A DNA stretch of 64,000 nucleotides. Source: Paenibacillus sp. R14(2021). GTDB taxonomy: Bacteria; Bacillota; Bacilli; Paenibacillales; Paenibacillaceae. The stretch lies in NCBI RefSeq assembly GCF_019431355.1, contig NZ_CP080269.1, positions 3,624,501 to 3,688,500 of the forward strand. The letters are read 5' to 3'. The first letter of the stretch is position 1. Every line of letters begins with the position of its first letter. Below the pieces are notes generated by a model. That model saw only the letters and a program-made list of their open reading frames with translations. It ran no database searches and was not told where the DNA came from. Shown piece by piece: positions 1 to 7,099 of the stretch. Position numbers and translations under genes: made by a program.

Positions 1-89
1 TATCCCTATCGGGAGTCCGCCGCGCCCATTATGAAACATTCATTACCGTTACTATTTAGGTGCCTATTCACGGAAGCCGATTTATCCTA

Positions 90-416
90 TCAGTTCCGTT
101 TATCCATCATGAAGGCATCCATATGATCGTTATGCTTATATGCGTTTTTCTGCTTCTTGAAAGCTTGCAGGCGAACAAGCGCCGATGCTGCTTCATTCTT
201 TAATCGATCCATGTGTCCCATAATGGAAGCATCATACTGTAATATGGCTTGAACCAGCTTCTTATGTTCCACAGACAATTCCACTTCTCCAGCAATTCGA
301 TCAGTAAGTAGTTGTCTTAACTCGACAAGCTGCTCAAAACGCTCATAGTCCTCTGATTGGCCTGTCTCGCTCAAATACTTCGTCTCTACCAGCACTTGCT
401 GCAGCAAATTATCCAT
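90..416 (-). CDS. FliT-like flagellar export chaperone
   Basis: A small 108-residue protein, mostly helical by composition, with no signal peptide and a charged C-terminus. It lies directly downstream of fliS; its ATG overlaps the fliS stop codon by 8 bases, so the two are probably translationally coupled. In other Firmicutes the gene after fliS is fliT, whose product is a cytoplasmic chaperone for the filament cap FliD. Sequence similarity in this family is weak, so the call rests mainly on size, helical character and position at the end of the flaG-fliD-fliS-fliT unit. No terminator is visible in the 89 bases before the window edge. Confidence 0.6.
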   Translation of the reverse strand: MDNLLQQVLVETKYLSETGQSEDYERFEQLVELRQLLTDRIAGEVELSVEHKKLVQAILQYDASIMGHMDRLKNEAASALVRLQAFKKQKNAYKHNDHMDAFMMDKRN

Positions 417-795
417 GAATACTCGCTGCCGGTGCCGGTTTGGGTGCTTGCGTCCATGAGGCCTTCAAATCAATCAAATGCGAAAGCACTTCTACTGCCG
501 GTTCCTTGTCTTTTTTCATATTTGCACTGATAAGCTGGTGAAGCATATATTCATAAATTTGCGCCAATTCAGAGGAGATTGGGTATTGGAAGTTTAACGA
601 AGCGATTAATTCATGAACGATGTTCTGTGCTTTAATCAAATTGGTATTGGCCTTTTCAATATTGCGATGGTCGATCGCTTCGATGCCTTGCTTTATAAAG
701 CGGATAGCCCCATCGTAAAGCATAATAATAAGCTGCGCAGGAGAAGCTGTCTGGACGGATTGTTGTTGATATTTCTCATATGGGTTAGGTACCAT
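409..795 (-). CDS. fliS: FliS flagellin export chaperone
   Basis: FliS binds the disordered C-terminus of unassembled flagellin in the cytoplasm and keeps it ready for export. The N-terminal NPYEKYQQQSV segment followed by ASPAQLIIMLYDGAI is the FliS signature, and the 128 residues match the usual family length. An upstream in-frame ATG exists at 825, but it would overlap fliD. The ATG at 795 has AAAGGAG eight bases upstream and leaves a 13-base gap after fliD, so I prefer it. The C-terminus carries a short Ala/Pro-rich tail (KPAPAAS). The stop overlaps the next gene. Confidence 0.93.
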   Translation of the reverse strand: MVPNPYEKYQQQSVQTASPAQLIIMLYDGAIRFIKQGIEAIDHRNIEKANTNLIKAQNIVHELIASLNFQYPISSELAQIYEYMLHQLISANMKKDKEPAVEVLSHLIDLKASWTQAPKPAPAASIHG

Positions 796-808
796 ACCAT
801 TCGCTCCT

Positions 809-2344
809 TTATTGCGATGCTCCAAATAGACTGCTGCCTTGTGAATTATATCGATTCATTGCCGTTTCCATAGCAGTGAACTTTTGGTAATAGCTGGTTT
901 CGAGTCTATTTAAGTGATCACTTTCCTCGTTGATTCGATCATCGAGAGAACGCAATCTATCACCAAATGTACTGTCCAGCAAGAACGAACTGTTCTTATC
1001 CGCACTGTACTTTGATGTACCCACTCGACTAGCTAATTCGTCAAGAGAAGACATGATGACGTTGGACAATCTGTTGAACAGCCCATTGTCCGGATTGGTT
1101 GCCGATACTTTCTTGATCGGATCCGATTCCTTGGTTTGCTGCGTGAAGAACTTCATCACTTGATCCGGGTCCGCCTCGATCGCTGCTCTAAGCTTCGATT
1201 CGTCTTTGATAACAAGCTTACCGCGGTTCTCCCATGCTGACGAATCGATTCCCATCTCGCCTAAAACGAGTGGTTTTCCATCGATTGTGATCGGCGAAAT
1301 GGAGGAGAGTCTAATATCGCCCATCAGTTTCGTAAGCGTAGCATCTCCATTCAGGAGACCGCTCTTTGCTTTATCCTCCCAAAGGGTGATTTCGCTGTCT
1401 TTCATCCCTTCCTTTTGCTCTGCCGTCAGCGGAGCATACTTTCTGTAACGCGCTTCGTTTACCTTGCTTGTCACTGTATCGAGAACGTCGTTAAAATCTT
1501 TGATAAACGACTTGATCGTGTCCATGACCGTATCCGTATTGGTAACGATATTTAACGTAGTCGGCGTTCCCGCACTTGGAGCATTAAGCGTAATTTCGAC
1601 TCCGTTTTCGGTGAACACATTGCTGCTCCGTGTTGTTGCAATGCCGTTAATGACGAGACTTGCGTCCTTCCCCTGATCTGCAGCCGAAGAAATAGCGGGT
1701 AAGCTAAAGTTTGCAAGCAAACCCGATGTGTCGGTCAATGCAATACTTCCTGCACCCGTTTCCTTCGAAGAGATTGACATCCGGCCGGTTACGCTATCGA
1801 TGAAAGCATTCACCTTCGCCGGGCTGTTGTTAATCGCCGCGACGACATCTGATAATTTATCCGTCTCGTTAACCGTGACGGTCACAGGCGGTTTGCTGCC
1901 ATTCTGCAGATTAAACGAAACTTTACCTCCAACTGCCGTATACGCGATTTTCCCTGCAGTCTGAAGTTCGCTCAGCGTTTTACTTTTATCGATGCCGCCA
2001 GCAATATCGGCTGTGCTCGTTACTTTCGCTGCGGTTGCGAGATTCGTCACTTCAATGTTAATCGCACCTGCTGCTGCACCCGAACCCGCTTTGGCGCTGA
2101 CTGCCGTCATATTACCGCTGATATTGACTTGTTTAGCCGCTATTCCGCTCTGCAGGCCGTATGTAAACAATTTATTGTTGCGAAAATCGACCAATTTAGA
2201 CGTTACATCACGGTATTGCTCCCGCTGCCATTCCAATGTCGTTTTTTGCTGATTTAGTCGATCCAGAGGACCTTTCTTTGCAGTAACCAACTGTTTAACG
2301 ATGGAATCGATGTCCATGCCCGAACCTAAACCTGTAATCCTCAC
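809..2344 (-). CDS. fliD: FliD flagellar filament cap protein
   Basis: This is the hook-associated protein 2 that caps the growing filament and promotes flagellin polymerisation outside the cell. The N-terminus reads MRITGLGSGMDIDSIVKQL, typical of FliD_N, and the last ~280 residues match FliD_C, ending in the coiled-coil region around LDDRINEESDHLNRLE. At 511 residues it is close to Bacillus FliD. Translation starts at a GTG with AAAGGAGG eight bases upstream. It follows flaG by 14 bases and precedes fliS, so flaG-fliD-fliS-fliT form one unit. Confidence 0.95.
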   Translation of the reverse strand: MRITGLGSGMDIDSIVKQLVTAKKGPLDRLNQQKTTLEWQREQYRDVTSKLVDFRNNKLFTYGLQSGIAAKQVNISGNMTAVSAKAGSGAAAGAINIEVTNLATAAKVTSTADIAGGIDKSKTLSELQTAGKIAYTAVGGKVSFNLQNGSKPPVTVTVNETDKLSDVVAAINNSPAKVNAFIDSVTGRMSISSKETGAGSIALTDTSGLLANFSLPAISSAADQGKDASLVINGIATTRSSNVFTENGVEITLNAPSAGTPTTLNIVTNTDTVMDTIKSFIKDFNDVLDTVTSKVNEARYRKYAPLTAEQKEGMKDSEITLWEDKAKSGLLNGDATLTKLMGDIRLSSISPITIDGKPLVLGEMGIDSSAWENRGKLVIKDESKLRAAIEADPDQVMKFFTQQTKESDPIKKVSATNPDNGLFNRLSNVIMSSLDELASRVGTSKYSADKNSSFLLDSTFGDRLRSLDDRINEESDHLNRLETSYYQKFTAMETAMNRYNSQGSSLFGASQ

Positions 2345-2358
2345 AATAAAGCCCTCCT

Positions 2359-2763
2359 TTATACTTTCCTATCTATGAGTATTCCTGCGAACTCCATCAT
2401 CTTAGCGACCAAATCCAATGTTTTCTCAGGCGGGATTTCTCGAATCAGCTCGCCTGTTTCTTTATTCATCACTTTAATGGTAATCGTCTTTGTTGCCTCA
2501 TGCATCTTAATTTCGCATGTTGTGTCTGGACCTTCTATAGCCTTTACCGCTCTATCGATTGCCTTAATGAGCTGCGCGTCTCCGAGCGACACATCCATGC
2601 CTTCCAATTCTGCAGTCCGCAGCTCTTTACCCGTTTGGACTGATTTCACTGCAGCAGCATCTTGCGCAACTGCATTGCTGCTTTGCGAACTTGATTGGCC
2701 TCCAGTAGATATTGGAATGTCCACCGGCGAATTACCGCTGCCGCTAACCGATTTAATACTCAC
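2359..2763 (-). CDS. flaG: FlaG family flagellar protein
   Basis: A 134-residue protein. The first ~60 residues are Ser/Gln/Ala-rich and probably disordered. The C-terminal half (AIKAIEGPDTTCEIKMHE to the end) is the FlaG domain, with the conserved KVMNKETGELIREIPPE segment. FlaG proteins are linked to filament length or assembly, but their exact function is unsettled. The start is a GTG with a GGAG-type ribosome site. It is the first gene of the fliD-fliS-fliT unit, with a possible SigD promoter about 35 bases upstream. Confidence 0.9.
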   Translation of the reverse strand: MSIKSVSGSGNSPVDIPISTGGQSSSQSSNAVAQDAAAVKSVQTGKELRTAELEGMDVSLGDAQLIKAIDRAVKAIEGPDTTCEIKMHEATKTITIKVMNKETGELIREIPPEKTLDLVAKMMEFAGILIDRKV

Positions 2764-2796
2764 ACGCTCACTCCGCTCTATTGTTTATTACTTCTT

Positions 2797-2824
2797 ATAT
2801 CGACGATCTACCTTGTAATTATTA
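2797..2824 (-). promoter_or_regulatory. Possible SigD promoter of flaG-fliD-fliS-fliT
   Basis: On the minus strand, TAAT is followed by 16 bases and then GTCGATAT. The SigD consensus is TAAA-N15-GCCGATAT. The -10 has one mismatch, the -35 has one mismatch, and the spacer is one base long. The position just upstream of flaG and the nature of the operon support it, but the match is imperfect. Confidence 0.5.
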
Positions 2825-2834
2825 ATGTTCATAT

Positions 2835-2872
2835 AAAAAAACAGAGACCTTAGTTAAACTAAGATCTCTGTT
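2835..2872 (-). terminator. Rho-independent terminator of the distal flagellin gene
   Basis: The arms AACAGAGA..CTTAGT and ACTAAG..TCTCTGTT form a long stem with one internal mismatch and a three-base loop, followed on the minus strand by a run of seven T. The same hairpin follows the second flagellin gene (3845-3883), as part of the duplicated block. Confidence 0.88.
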
Positions 2873-2888
2873 TAAGCTCATGCTGCGA

Positions 2889-3656
2889 TTAACGAAGCAG
2901 GGAAAGAACGCCTTGCGGTGCGGAGTTCGCTTGTGCGAGCATCGCTTGCGAAGCTTGCAGCAGGATGTTGTTCTTCGTAAGGTCGACCATTTCCTTCGCC
3001 ATATCCGTATCGCGGATACGGGATTCGGAAGCCGTCAAGTTCTCGACAGTCGTACCCAAGTTGTTGGACGTGTACTCCAAACGGTTTTGCTTCGCACCGA
3101 GCGTTGCGCGCTGCGTGGAAGTTTGTTTGATCGCATCTTCAACGGCAGACAAAGCCGAGCCGCTTGAAAGACCCGTGATACCCGTAGTATCAATACCCGA
3201 AATCGTAATTGTCGAGGAAGCATCGTCAGCTTGGATCGTTGCGCCGGATGTAATGCTGATACCATTGAACTTCGTGTTCGTGAAGATCGAATCGATTTGG
3301 GAACCGAGTTGATCAAGTTCCAAGTCAATGTTCGATTTGTCGGTAGTCGAGTACGTGCCGTTCAATTTTTGAACGTTCAGTTCCTTCATACGCGTCAGCA
3401 TGGAGCTAACTTCGTTCATAGCGCCCTCTGCTGTTTGTACGTAGGAAATACCGTCTTGCACGTTGCGTTGCGCTTGCTCGAGACCGCGGATTTGACCGCG
3501 CATTTTCTCGGATACTGCCAAGCCTGCAGCATCGTCAGCCGCACGGTTGATACGAAGACCGGAAGACAGCTTCTCCATGCTTTTGCTAGCTGCTGAGCTG
3601 TTAAGCGTCATGTTACGGTGCGTGTTTACTGCTTGCAGATTGTGGTTAATACGCAT
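2889..3656 (-). CDS. hag: Flagellin (distal copy)
   Basis: A short flagellin of 255 residues made of the conserved N-terminal D0/D1 region (MRINHNLQAVNTHRN, SSGLRINRAADDAAGLA) and C-terminal D1/D0 region (NRLEYTSNNL, ending ANSAPQGVLSLLR), with almost no outer domain. It is exported by the flagellar apparatus and polymerises into the filament. The start at 3656 is chosen because GGGAGG lies nine bases upstream and the N-terminus is then canonical. A longer in-frame start at 3695 would add 13 atypical residues. It differs from the neighbouring flagellin mainly in residues ~150-195. It has its own SigD-type promoter, leader hairpin and terminator. Confidence 0.95.
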   Translation of the reverse strand: MRINHNLQAVNTHRNMTLNSSAASKSMEKLSSGLRINRAADDAAGLAVSEKMRGQIRGLEQAQRNVQDGISYVQTAEGAMNEVSSMLTRMKELNVQKLNGTYSTTDKSNIDLELDQLGSQIDSIFTNTKFNGISITSGATIQADDASSTITISGIDTTGITGLSSGSALSAVEDAIKQTSTQRATLGAKQNRLEYTSNNLGTTVENLTASESRIRDTDMAKEMVDLTKNNILLQASQAMLAQANSAPQGVLSLLR

Positions 3657-3689
3657 TTGAAATTTCCTCCCTGAATGGTTGTTGGATTC

Positions 3690-3703
3690 CCACATCCGTG
3701 TGG
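3690..3703 (-). promoter_or_regulatory. Putative CsrA-binding hairpin in flagellin leader (copy A)
   Basis: The transcript reads CCACACGGATGTGG: a five-base-pair stem CCACA/TGTGG with a CGGA loop. GGA in a hairpin loop within an ACA-GGA-GT context is the classic high-affinity CsrA target. It lies about 18 bases before the Shine-Dalgarno GGGAGG, which itself contains a second GGA. csrA and fliW lie immediately upstream. Confidence 0.72.
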
Positions 3704-3747
3704 TATACCGTGATAAAGTCGATCGTCCTTATCCGGCCGTAGTTACT

Positions 3748-3775
3748 ATATCGGTGCATCGACGTGTCTTGTTTA
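3748..3775 (-). promoter_or_regulatory. SigD-type promoter of distal flagellin gene
   Basis: The minus strand shows TAAA, a 16-base spacer and ACCGATAT, close to the SigD consensus TAAA-N15-GCCGATAT. The -35 TAAA overlaps the TAA stop of the duplicated csrA tail, exactly as in the other copy. Confidence 0.75.
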
Positions 3776-3808
3776 TAGCGTTTCGTCGTTTTTCTGCATT
3801 TTTTGCAG
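3773..3808 (-). pseudogene. Relic of the csrA 3' end
   Basis: Reading the minus strand gives LQKMQKNDETL plus a stop codon. This matches the C-terminus of csrA (LQKMQKNDEIL) at a constant 1011-base offset, with one amino-acid change. Upstream of it the similarity to csrA ends abruptly. It has no start of its own and is best read as the edge of the tandem duplication that produced the second flagellin gene. Confidence 0.85.
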
Positions 3809-3844
3809 TATTCTCTACCTATTCACAACGAAAGCCGTTTACGT

Positions 3845-3883
3845 AAAAAAAACAGAGACCTTAGTTAAACTAAGATCTCTGTT
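3845..3883 (-). terminator. Rho-independent terminator of csrA-proximal flagellin gene
   Basis: The same hairpin as at 2835-2872 (stem AACAGAGA..CTTAGT, three-base loop), followed on the minus strand by eight T. It separates the two flagellin transcription units. Confidence 0.88.
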
Positions 3884-3899
3884 TAAGCTCATGCTGCGA

Positions 3900-4667
3900 T
3901 TAACGAAGCAGGGAAAGAACGCCTTGCGGTGCGGAGTTCGCTTGTGCGAGCATCGCTTGCGAAGCTTGCAGCAGGATGTTGTTCTTCGTAAGGTCGACCA
4001 TTTCCTTCGCCATATCCGTATCGCGGATACGGGATTCGGAAGCCGTCAAGTTCTCGACAGTCGTACCCAAGTTGTTGGACGTGTACTCCAGACGGTTTTG
4101 CTTCGCACCAAGCGTTGCGCGCTGCGTGGACGTATTTTTGATTGCAGTCTCAATATCAGTCAATGTCGAAGTATTATCAAGAGCCGTGATACCAGTGGTA
4201 TCAATACCGGCAATCGTAATCGTCGAGGATGCATCATCAGCTTGGATGGTTGCGCCAGCGGTAATGCTGATACCGTTGAACTTCGTGTTCGTGAAGATCG
4301 AGTCGATTTGGGAACCGAGTTGATCAAGCTCCAAGTTAATGTTCGATTTGTCGGTAGTCGAGTACGTGCCGTTCAATTTTTGAACGTTCAGTTCTTTCAT
4401 ACGCGTCAGCATGGAGCTAACTTCGTTCATAGCGCCCTCTGCTGTTTGTACGTAGGAAATCCCGTCTTGTACGTTGCGTTGTGCTTGCTCAAGACCGCGG
4501 ATTTGGCCGCGCATTTTCTCGGATACTGCCAAGCCTGCAGCATCATCAGCCGCACGGTTGATACGAAGACCGGAAGACAGCTTCTCCATGCTTTTGCTCG
4601 CTGCCGTGCTGTTAAGGGACATGTTGCGGTGCGTGTTTACTGCTTGAAGATTGTGGTTAATACGCAT
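3900..4667 (-). CDS. hag: Flagellin (csrA-proximal copy)
   Basis: A 255-residue short flagellin, collinear and nearly identical to the neighbouring copy in the N-terminal ~145 and C-terminal ~60 residues. The middle segment diverges (ITALDNTSTLTDIETAIKN here against ITGLSSGSALSAVEDAIKQ in the other). The start at 4667 has GGGAGG nine bases upstream; the in-frame upstream start at 4706 adds non-canonical residues. It lies about 116 bases downstream of csrA with its own SigD-type promoter, so it can be expressed both from its promoter and by read-through of the flgM-csrA operon. It could form a mixed filament with the other copy. Confidence 0.95.
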   Translation of the reverse strand: MRINHNLQAVNTHRNMSLNSTAASKSMEKLSSGLRINRAADDAAGLAVSEKMRGQIRGLEQAQRNVQDGISYVQTAEGAMNEVSSMLTRMKELNVQKLNGTYSTTDKSNINLELDQLGSQIDSIFTNTKFNGISITAGATIQADDASSTITIAGIDTTGITALDNTSTLTDIETAIKNTSTQRATLGAKQNRLEYTSNNLGTTVENLTASESRIRDTDMAKEMVDLTKNNILLQASQAMLAQANSAPQGVLSLLR

Positions 4668-4700
4668 TTGAAATTTCCTCCCTGAATGGTTGTTGGATTC

Positions 4701-4714
4701 CCACATCCGTGTGG
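4701..4714 (-). promoter_or_regulatory. Putative CsrA-binding hairpin in flagellin leader (copy B)
   Basis: The stem-loop CCACACGGATGTGG has GGA in its loop, identical to copy A, about 18 bases before the ribosome site. The surrounding leader carries a few substitutions between copies but this element is unchanged. Confidence 0.72.
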
Positions 4715-4758
4715 TATGCCGTGATAAAGTCGATCGCCCTTATCCGGCTCTAATTACT

Positions 4759-4786
4759 ATATCGGTGCAGCGATGTATCTTGTTTA
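4759..4786 (-). promoter_or_regulatory. SigD-type promoter of csrA-proximal flagellin gene
   Basis: TAAA, a 16-base spacer and ACCGATAT on the minus strand. The TAAA includes the csrA TAA stop codon, so the promoter begins at the very end of csrA. Confidence 0.75.
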
Positions 4787-5032
4787 TAGTATTTCATCGT
4801 TTTTCTGCATTTTTTGCAGCTGATCCTTCAAGATTTGTATGTTCGATATTTGCGTGACCGCTTCCAAGTTGCTTTGTTTGACTTGTACGCAAATTTCCTT
4901 GCGTAAAATCTCTACCTCACGAGGCGCCTTAAAACCAAGCTTTATTGTATCGCCGTTCACTTCAAGTACCGTGATCTCAATATTGTCTTGAATAACGACG
5001 GCTTCACCTTTCTTACGTGCAAGTACAAGCAT
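4784..5032 (-). CDS. csrA: Carbon storage regulator CsrA
   Basis: An 82-residue RNA-binding protein starting MLVLARKKGEAVVI, the CsrA signature. The region VNGDTIKLGFKAPREVEILRKE gives the rest of the beta-sheet core. In Bacillus, CsrA binds the flagellin leader and blocks translation until FliW sequesters it. At 82 residues it is slightly longer than most because of a charged C-terminal tail. GGGAGGA lies upstream of the ATG. fliW ends 14 bases before, and flagellin with matching leader hairpins follows, so the complete FliW-CsrA-flagellin circuit is in one place. Confidence 0.96.
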   Translation of the reverse strand: MLVLARKKGEAVVIQDNIEITVLEVNGDTIKLGFKAPREVEILRKEICVQVKQSNLEAVTQISNIQILKDQLQKMQKNDEIL

Positions 5033-5046
5033 CAGAAAATCCTCCC

Positions 5047-5481
5047 TTATCGCTTCTCCTTAGTAAACAGCGGATGCCTGGCCATGTAGGTTGACCTGCC
5101 AAGAACAACTTGCTTGCCTTCGCAGTTATCTTGATTGATAACTACCGGAGCGACAAGATTAATCGTAGCTGTCTCCAGCCCTTTACTCACACTTATAATC
5201 GACCGGACTAGGACCTGCTCGGTTCCGGTTATCTGCAGTTCAGCAACAGCTGACTCAGGGAGCTCGAAATCATAGTCTGGATAGAAGAGAAACGGATCCG
5301 AAATAATAAAGCTCAGCTTCTCATCCTGCGTCGATTGTAAAAATGCAAACGGACGGTCGTTCTCCGGTGCGATAATCACAAAGGATTTCTGTTCTTCAAA
5401 ACCGGGAAGCCCTTGAGCAAAATGGTATATTTTTGTTTCAGCAATGGTCAGCTTGCCGAACCGGCTTGTCTGCAGTTCCAT
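5047..5481 (-). CDS. fliW: Flagellar assembly factor FliW
   Basis: A 144-residue cytoplasmic protein. The motifs FAQGLPGFEEQKSFVII and SFIISDPFLFYPDYDFELP are characteristic of FliW. Known FliW binds either flagellin or CsrA; when flagellin is exported, FliW is freed, binds CsrA and relieves repression of flagellin translation. It sits between the DUF6470 gene and csrA in the flgM-to-csrA operon. The start is supported by the family N-terminus (MELQTSRFGKLTI), although the nearest AGGAG is rather far upstream. Confidence 0.95.
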   Translation of the reverse strand: MELQTSRFGKLTIAETKIYHFAQGLPGFEEQKSFVIIAPENDRPFAFLQSTQDEKLSFIISDPFLFYPDYDFELPESAVAELQITGTEQVLVRSIISVSKGLETATINLVAPVVINQDNCEGKQVVLGRSTYMARHPLFTKEKR

Positions 5482-5583
5482 AGAAATAGGTTCACACTCC
5501 TCATCATAGCTCCATCATAAAGAAAAATGCTATAGAATGAAACCGATTTCGGCTTCCCTATAGCATACCTGGTTCCGCTTGAA

Positions 5584-6153
5584 CTATACGCGTAAGTCCA
5601 GCTCAGCAACATGAAATGAAATGGACGGATATTGCTGCATATAAATCTTCACTCCGCCGCGCTGGTAGTTAATTTCAGGCTTATGGGTCTGCACCTGAAT
5701 ATCCACTTTCCCTACATCGATTTGAACATCTGGCTTATTAATTGTAAACTCGATGTCCACATTATGAAACGATGCCGGTCCAAACACTTCAAGCTTCGGA
5801 CCTCCCGCGATCATATCCTCCAGCGCAATGTCTGGAATCGGATTTTGCTTATTACGCAAATCGCCCATACGATTGCCCTTCTCGACAATATGGGCGATGC
5901 CTTGCAGCGCAATCTCTGGCATTTGAGAGTAGATCCGCTGCCGAAAAGCCTCCGGTTTGCCCCCATTAAACGCTTCCCACATCCGATCCTGATTTAAATT
6001 CAATTCAGGCATTGGCGTCGGTGCACTGATTTTGGTTGGCGTTGTCTGTACCTCAACATCCGCAGGTCTTGATTGAATATTATAACTACCCGTCTGGGAC
6101 TCTATCCCAATCTGGGCACGCTGGGATTCAGCTTGAATATAGGGAAGTTTCAT
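5584..6153 (-). CDS. DUF6470 (YviE-like) flagellar operon protein
   Basis: A protein of about 189 residues with N-terminal MKLPYIQAESQRAQIGIES and a long beta-rich middle in which sets of residues alternate as V-x-I/V (VDIEFTINKPDVQIDVGKVDIQV). No signal peptide or membrane segment is seen. The family is found in Firmicute flagellar operons between flgL and fliW; the function is unknown. Two in-frame ATGs exist (6159 and 6153). The second is better spaced from the GCAGGTGA ribosome site, so I use it. It lies 13 bases after flgL. Confidence 0.85.
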   Translation of the reverse strand: MKLPYIQAESQRAQIGIESQTGSYNIQSRPADVEVQTTPTKISAPTPMPELNLNQDRMWEAFNGGKPEAFRQRIYSQMPEIALQGIAHIVEKGNRMGDLRNKQNPIPDIALEDMIAGGPKLEVFGPASFHNVDIEFTINKPDVQIDVGKVDIQVQTHKPEINYQRGGVKIYMQQYPSISFHVAELDLRV

Positions 6154-6166
6154 CCGCATTCACCTG

Positions 6167-7081
6167 CTAATGTAGAAAATCAACCAAGGACGGAGAAATG
6201 ACTTTAGCTCCTACCGACAACGAGGCCTGATAGATATTCTCGTTAATCTTCGAATCAATGAGAAGCTTATCATAGTCCGCATCTTCGGTCTTCGACTGCA
6301 TATCCGTCAAATTGATGCCCAGATCATCCAAGCGGTTCTGCATCAGCTCGATCCGATTCACCTTTGCACCGACCTCTGACCGGGCATTGGTGATTTTAGC
6401 ATCCCTGCTTGCGAGATTTCCTAGCTGCGCAGCGGCTCCGGCTTGGTTGCCCACTGCAAAATTGCTGATAATATTGTCAAGGACCGAGAATACATTATCC
6501 GCCTCTACCGGATTGCCGGTACCGAAAACCTCATTGCCCGATATGTTAACAGGCAGCGTAACTCCGACACCGACTGCATAAGATACATCGCCTGCATCCG
6601 TAACGACTTGTTTCGCATCAAAGCCAGGCGCATTCACATCATAAGGCAATTTATCGAATTGCTGGCCGTTGAATACATATTTACCGTTTAGTTTGCTGTT
6701 TGCAATGTCGATCAATTGGCTCTTCAGCTGCGTAAGCTCACTATTGATACTGTCCAGCGCATCCTGAGGGTTTGTTCCATTTGAACCGTTTACGGTCAAT
6801 TCTTTAATACGCTTCATAACATCGCCCGCTTGCCCGAGCACTGTATCATTGAAATCCAGCCACGAATGCGCGGCATCGGCATTTTTCTGAAACTGTTCAT
6901 TCGAGGCGAGCTCCGTCCGGTAACGGAGCGAATACGTGATACCGACAGGATCATCGGAAGGCTTGTTGATTTTGCGGCCGGTTGTAAGTTGATTCTGCAG
7001 GCTGTCCATCTGAGCCAGGTTGCGATTTAAGTTGCGTGACAGCTGCATGTGCATCATTCCCGGTGTTACGCGCAAGGACAT
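6167..7081 (-). CDS. flgL: FlgL hook-filament junction protein (HAP3)
   Basis: A 304-residue flagellin-like protein. The N-terminus MSLRVTPGMMHMQLSRNLN and the segment LTTGRKINKPSDDPVGITYSL are the FlgL signature, and the C-terminal coiled-coil helix (IELMQNRLDDLGINLTDMQS) matches flagellin_C. It joins the hook-side FlgK ring to the filament. TAGGAG lies eight bases before the ATG. It follows flgK by 18 bases. Confidence 0.95.
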   Translation of the reverse strand: MSLRVTPGMMHMQLSRNLNRNLAQMDSLQNQLTTGRKINKPSDDPVGITYSLRYRTELASNEQFQKNADAAHSWLDFNDTVLGQAGDVMKRIKELTVNGSNGTNPQDALDSINSELTQLKSQLIDIANSKLNGKYVFNGQQFDKLPYDVNAPGFDAKQVVTDAGDVSYAVGVGVTLPVNISGNEVFGTGNPVEADNVFSVLDNIISNFAVGNQAGAAAQLGNLASRDAKITNARSEVGAKVNRIELMQNRLDDLGINLTDMQSKTEDADYDKLLIDSKINENIYQASLSVGAKVISPSLVDFLH

Positions 7082-7099
7082 CTGAGTTAGCTCCTATTC

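Larger units (their letters stand above)
2835..3808 (-). repeat. Tandem duplication, copy A (distal flagellin unit)
   Basis: This block aligns at a constant offset of 1011 bases with 3846-4819. It comprises the terminator, the whole flagellin gene, its leader and promoter, and the last 12 codons of csrA. About 240 bases at the low-coordinate end (terminator plus the end of the coding sequence) are identical. Differences concentrate in the central flagellin segment and in scattered synonymous positions. Confidence 0.9.
3846..4819 (-). repeat. Tandem duplication, copy B (csrA-proximal flagellin unit)
   Basis: This is the counterpart of 2835-3808 at a 1011-base offset, separated from it by about 37 unmatched bases. 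This copy runs into the intact csrA gene, so it is probably the ancestral arrangement and copy A the derived one. Confidence 0.88.

Noticed and set aside
3891..4685. A 264-residue plus-strand frame across the flagellin gene
   Set aside because: It is antisense to the flagellin and repeats in the other copy because of the duplication; no independent support.
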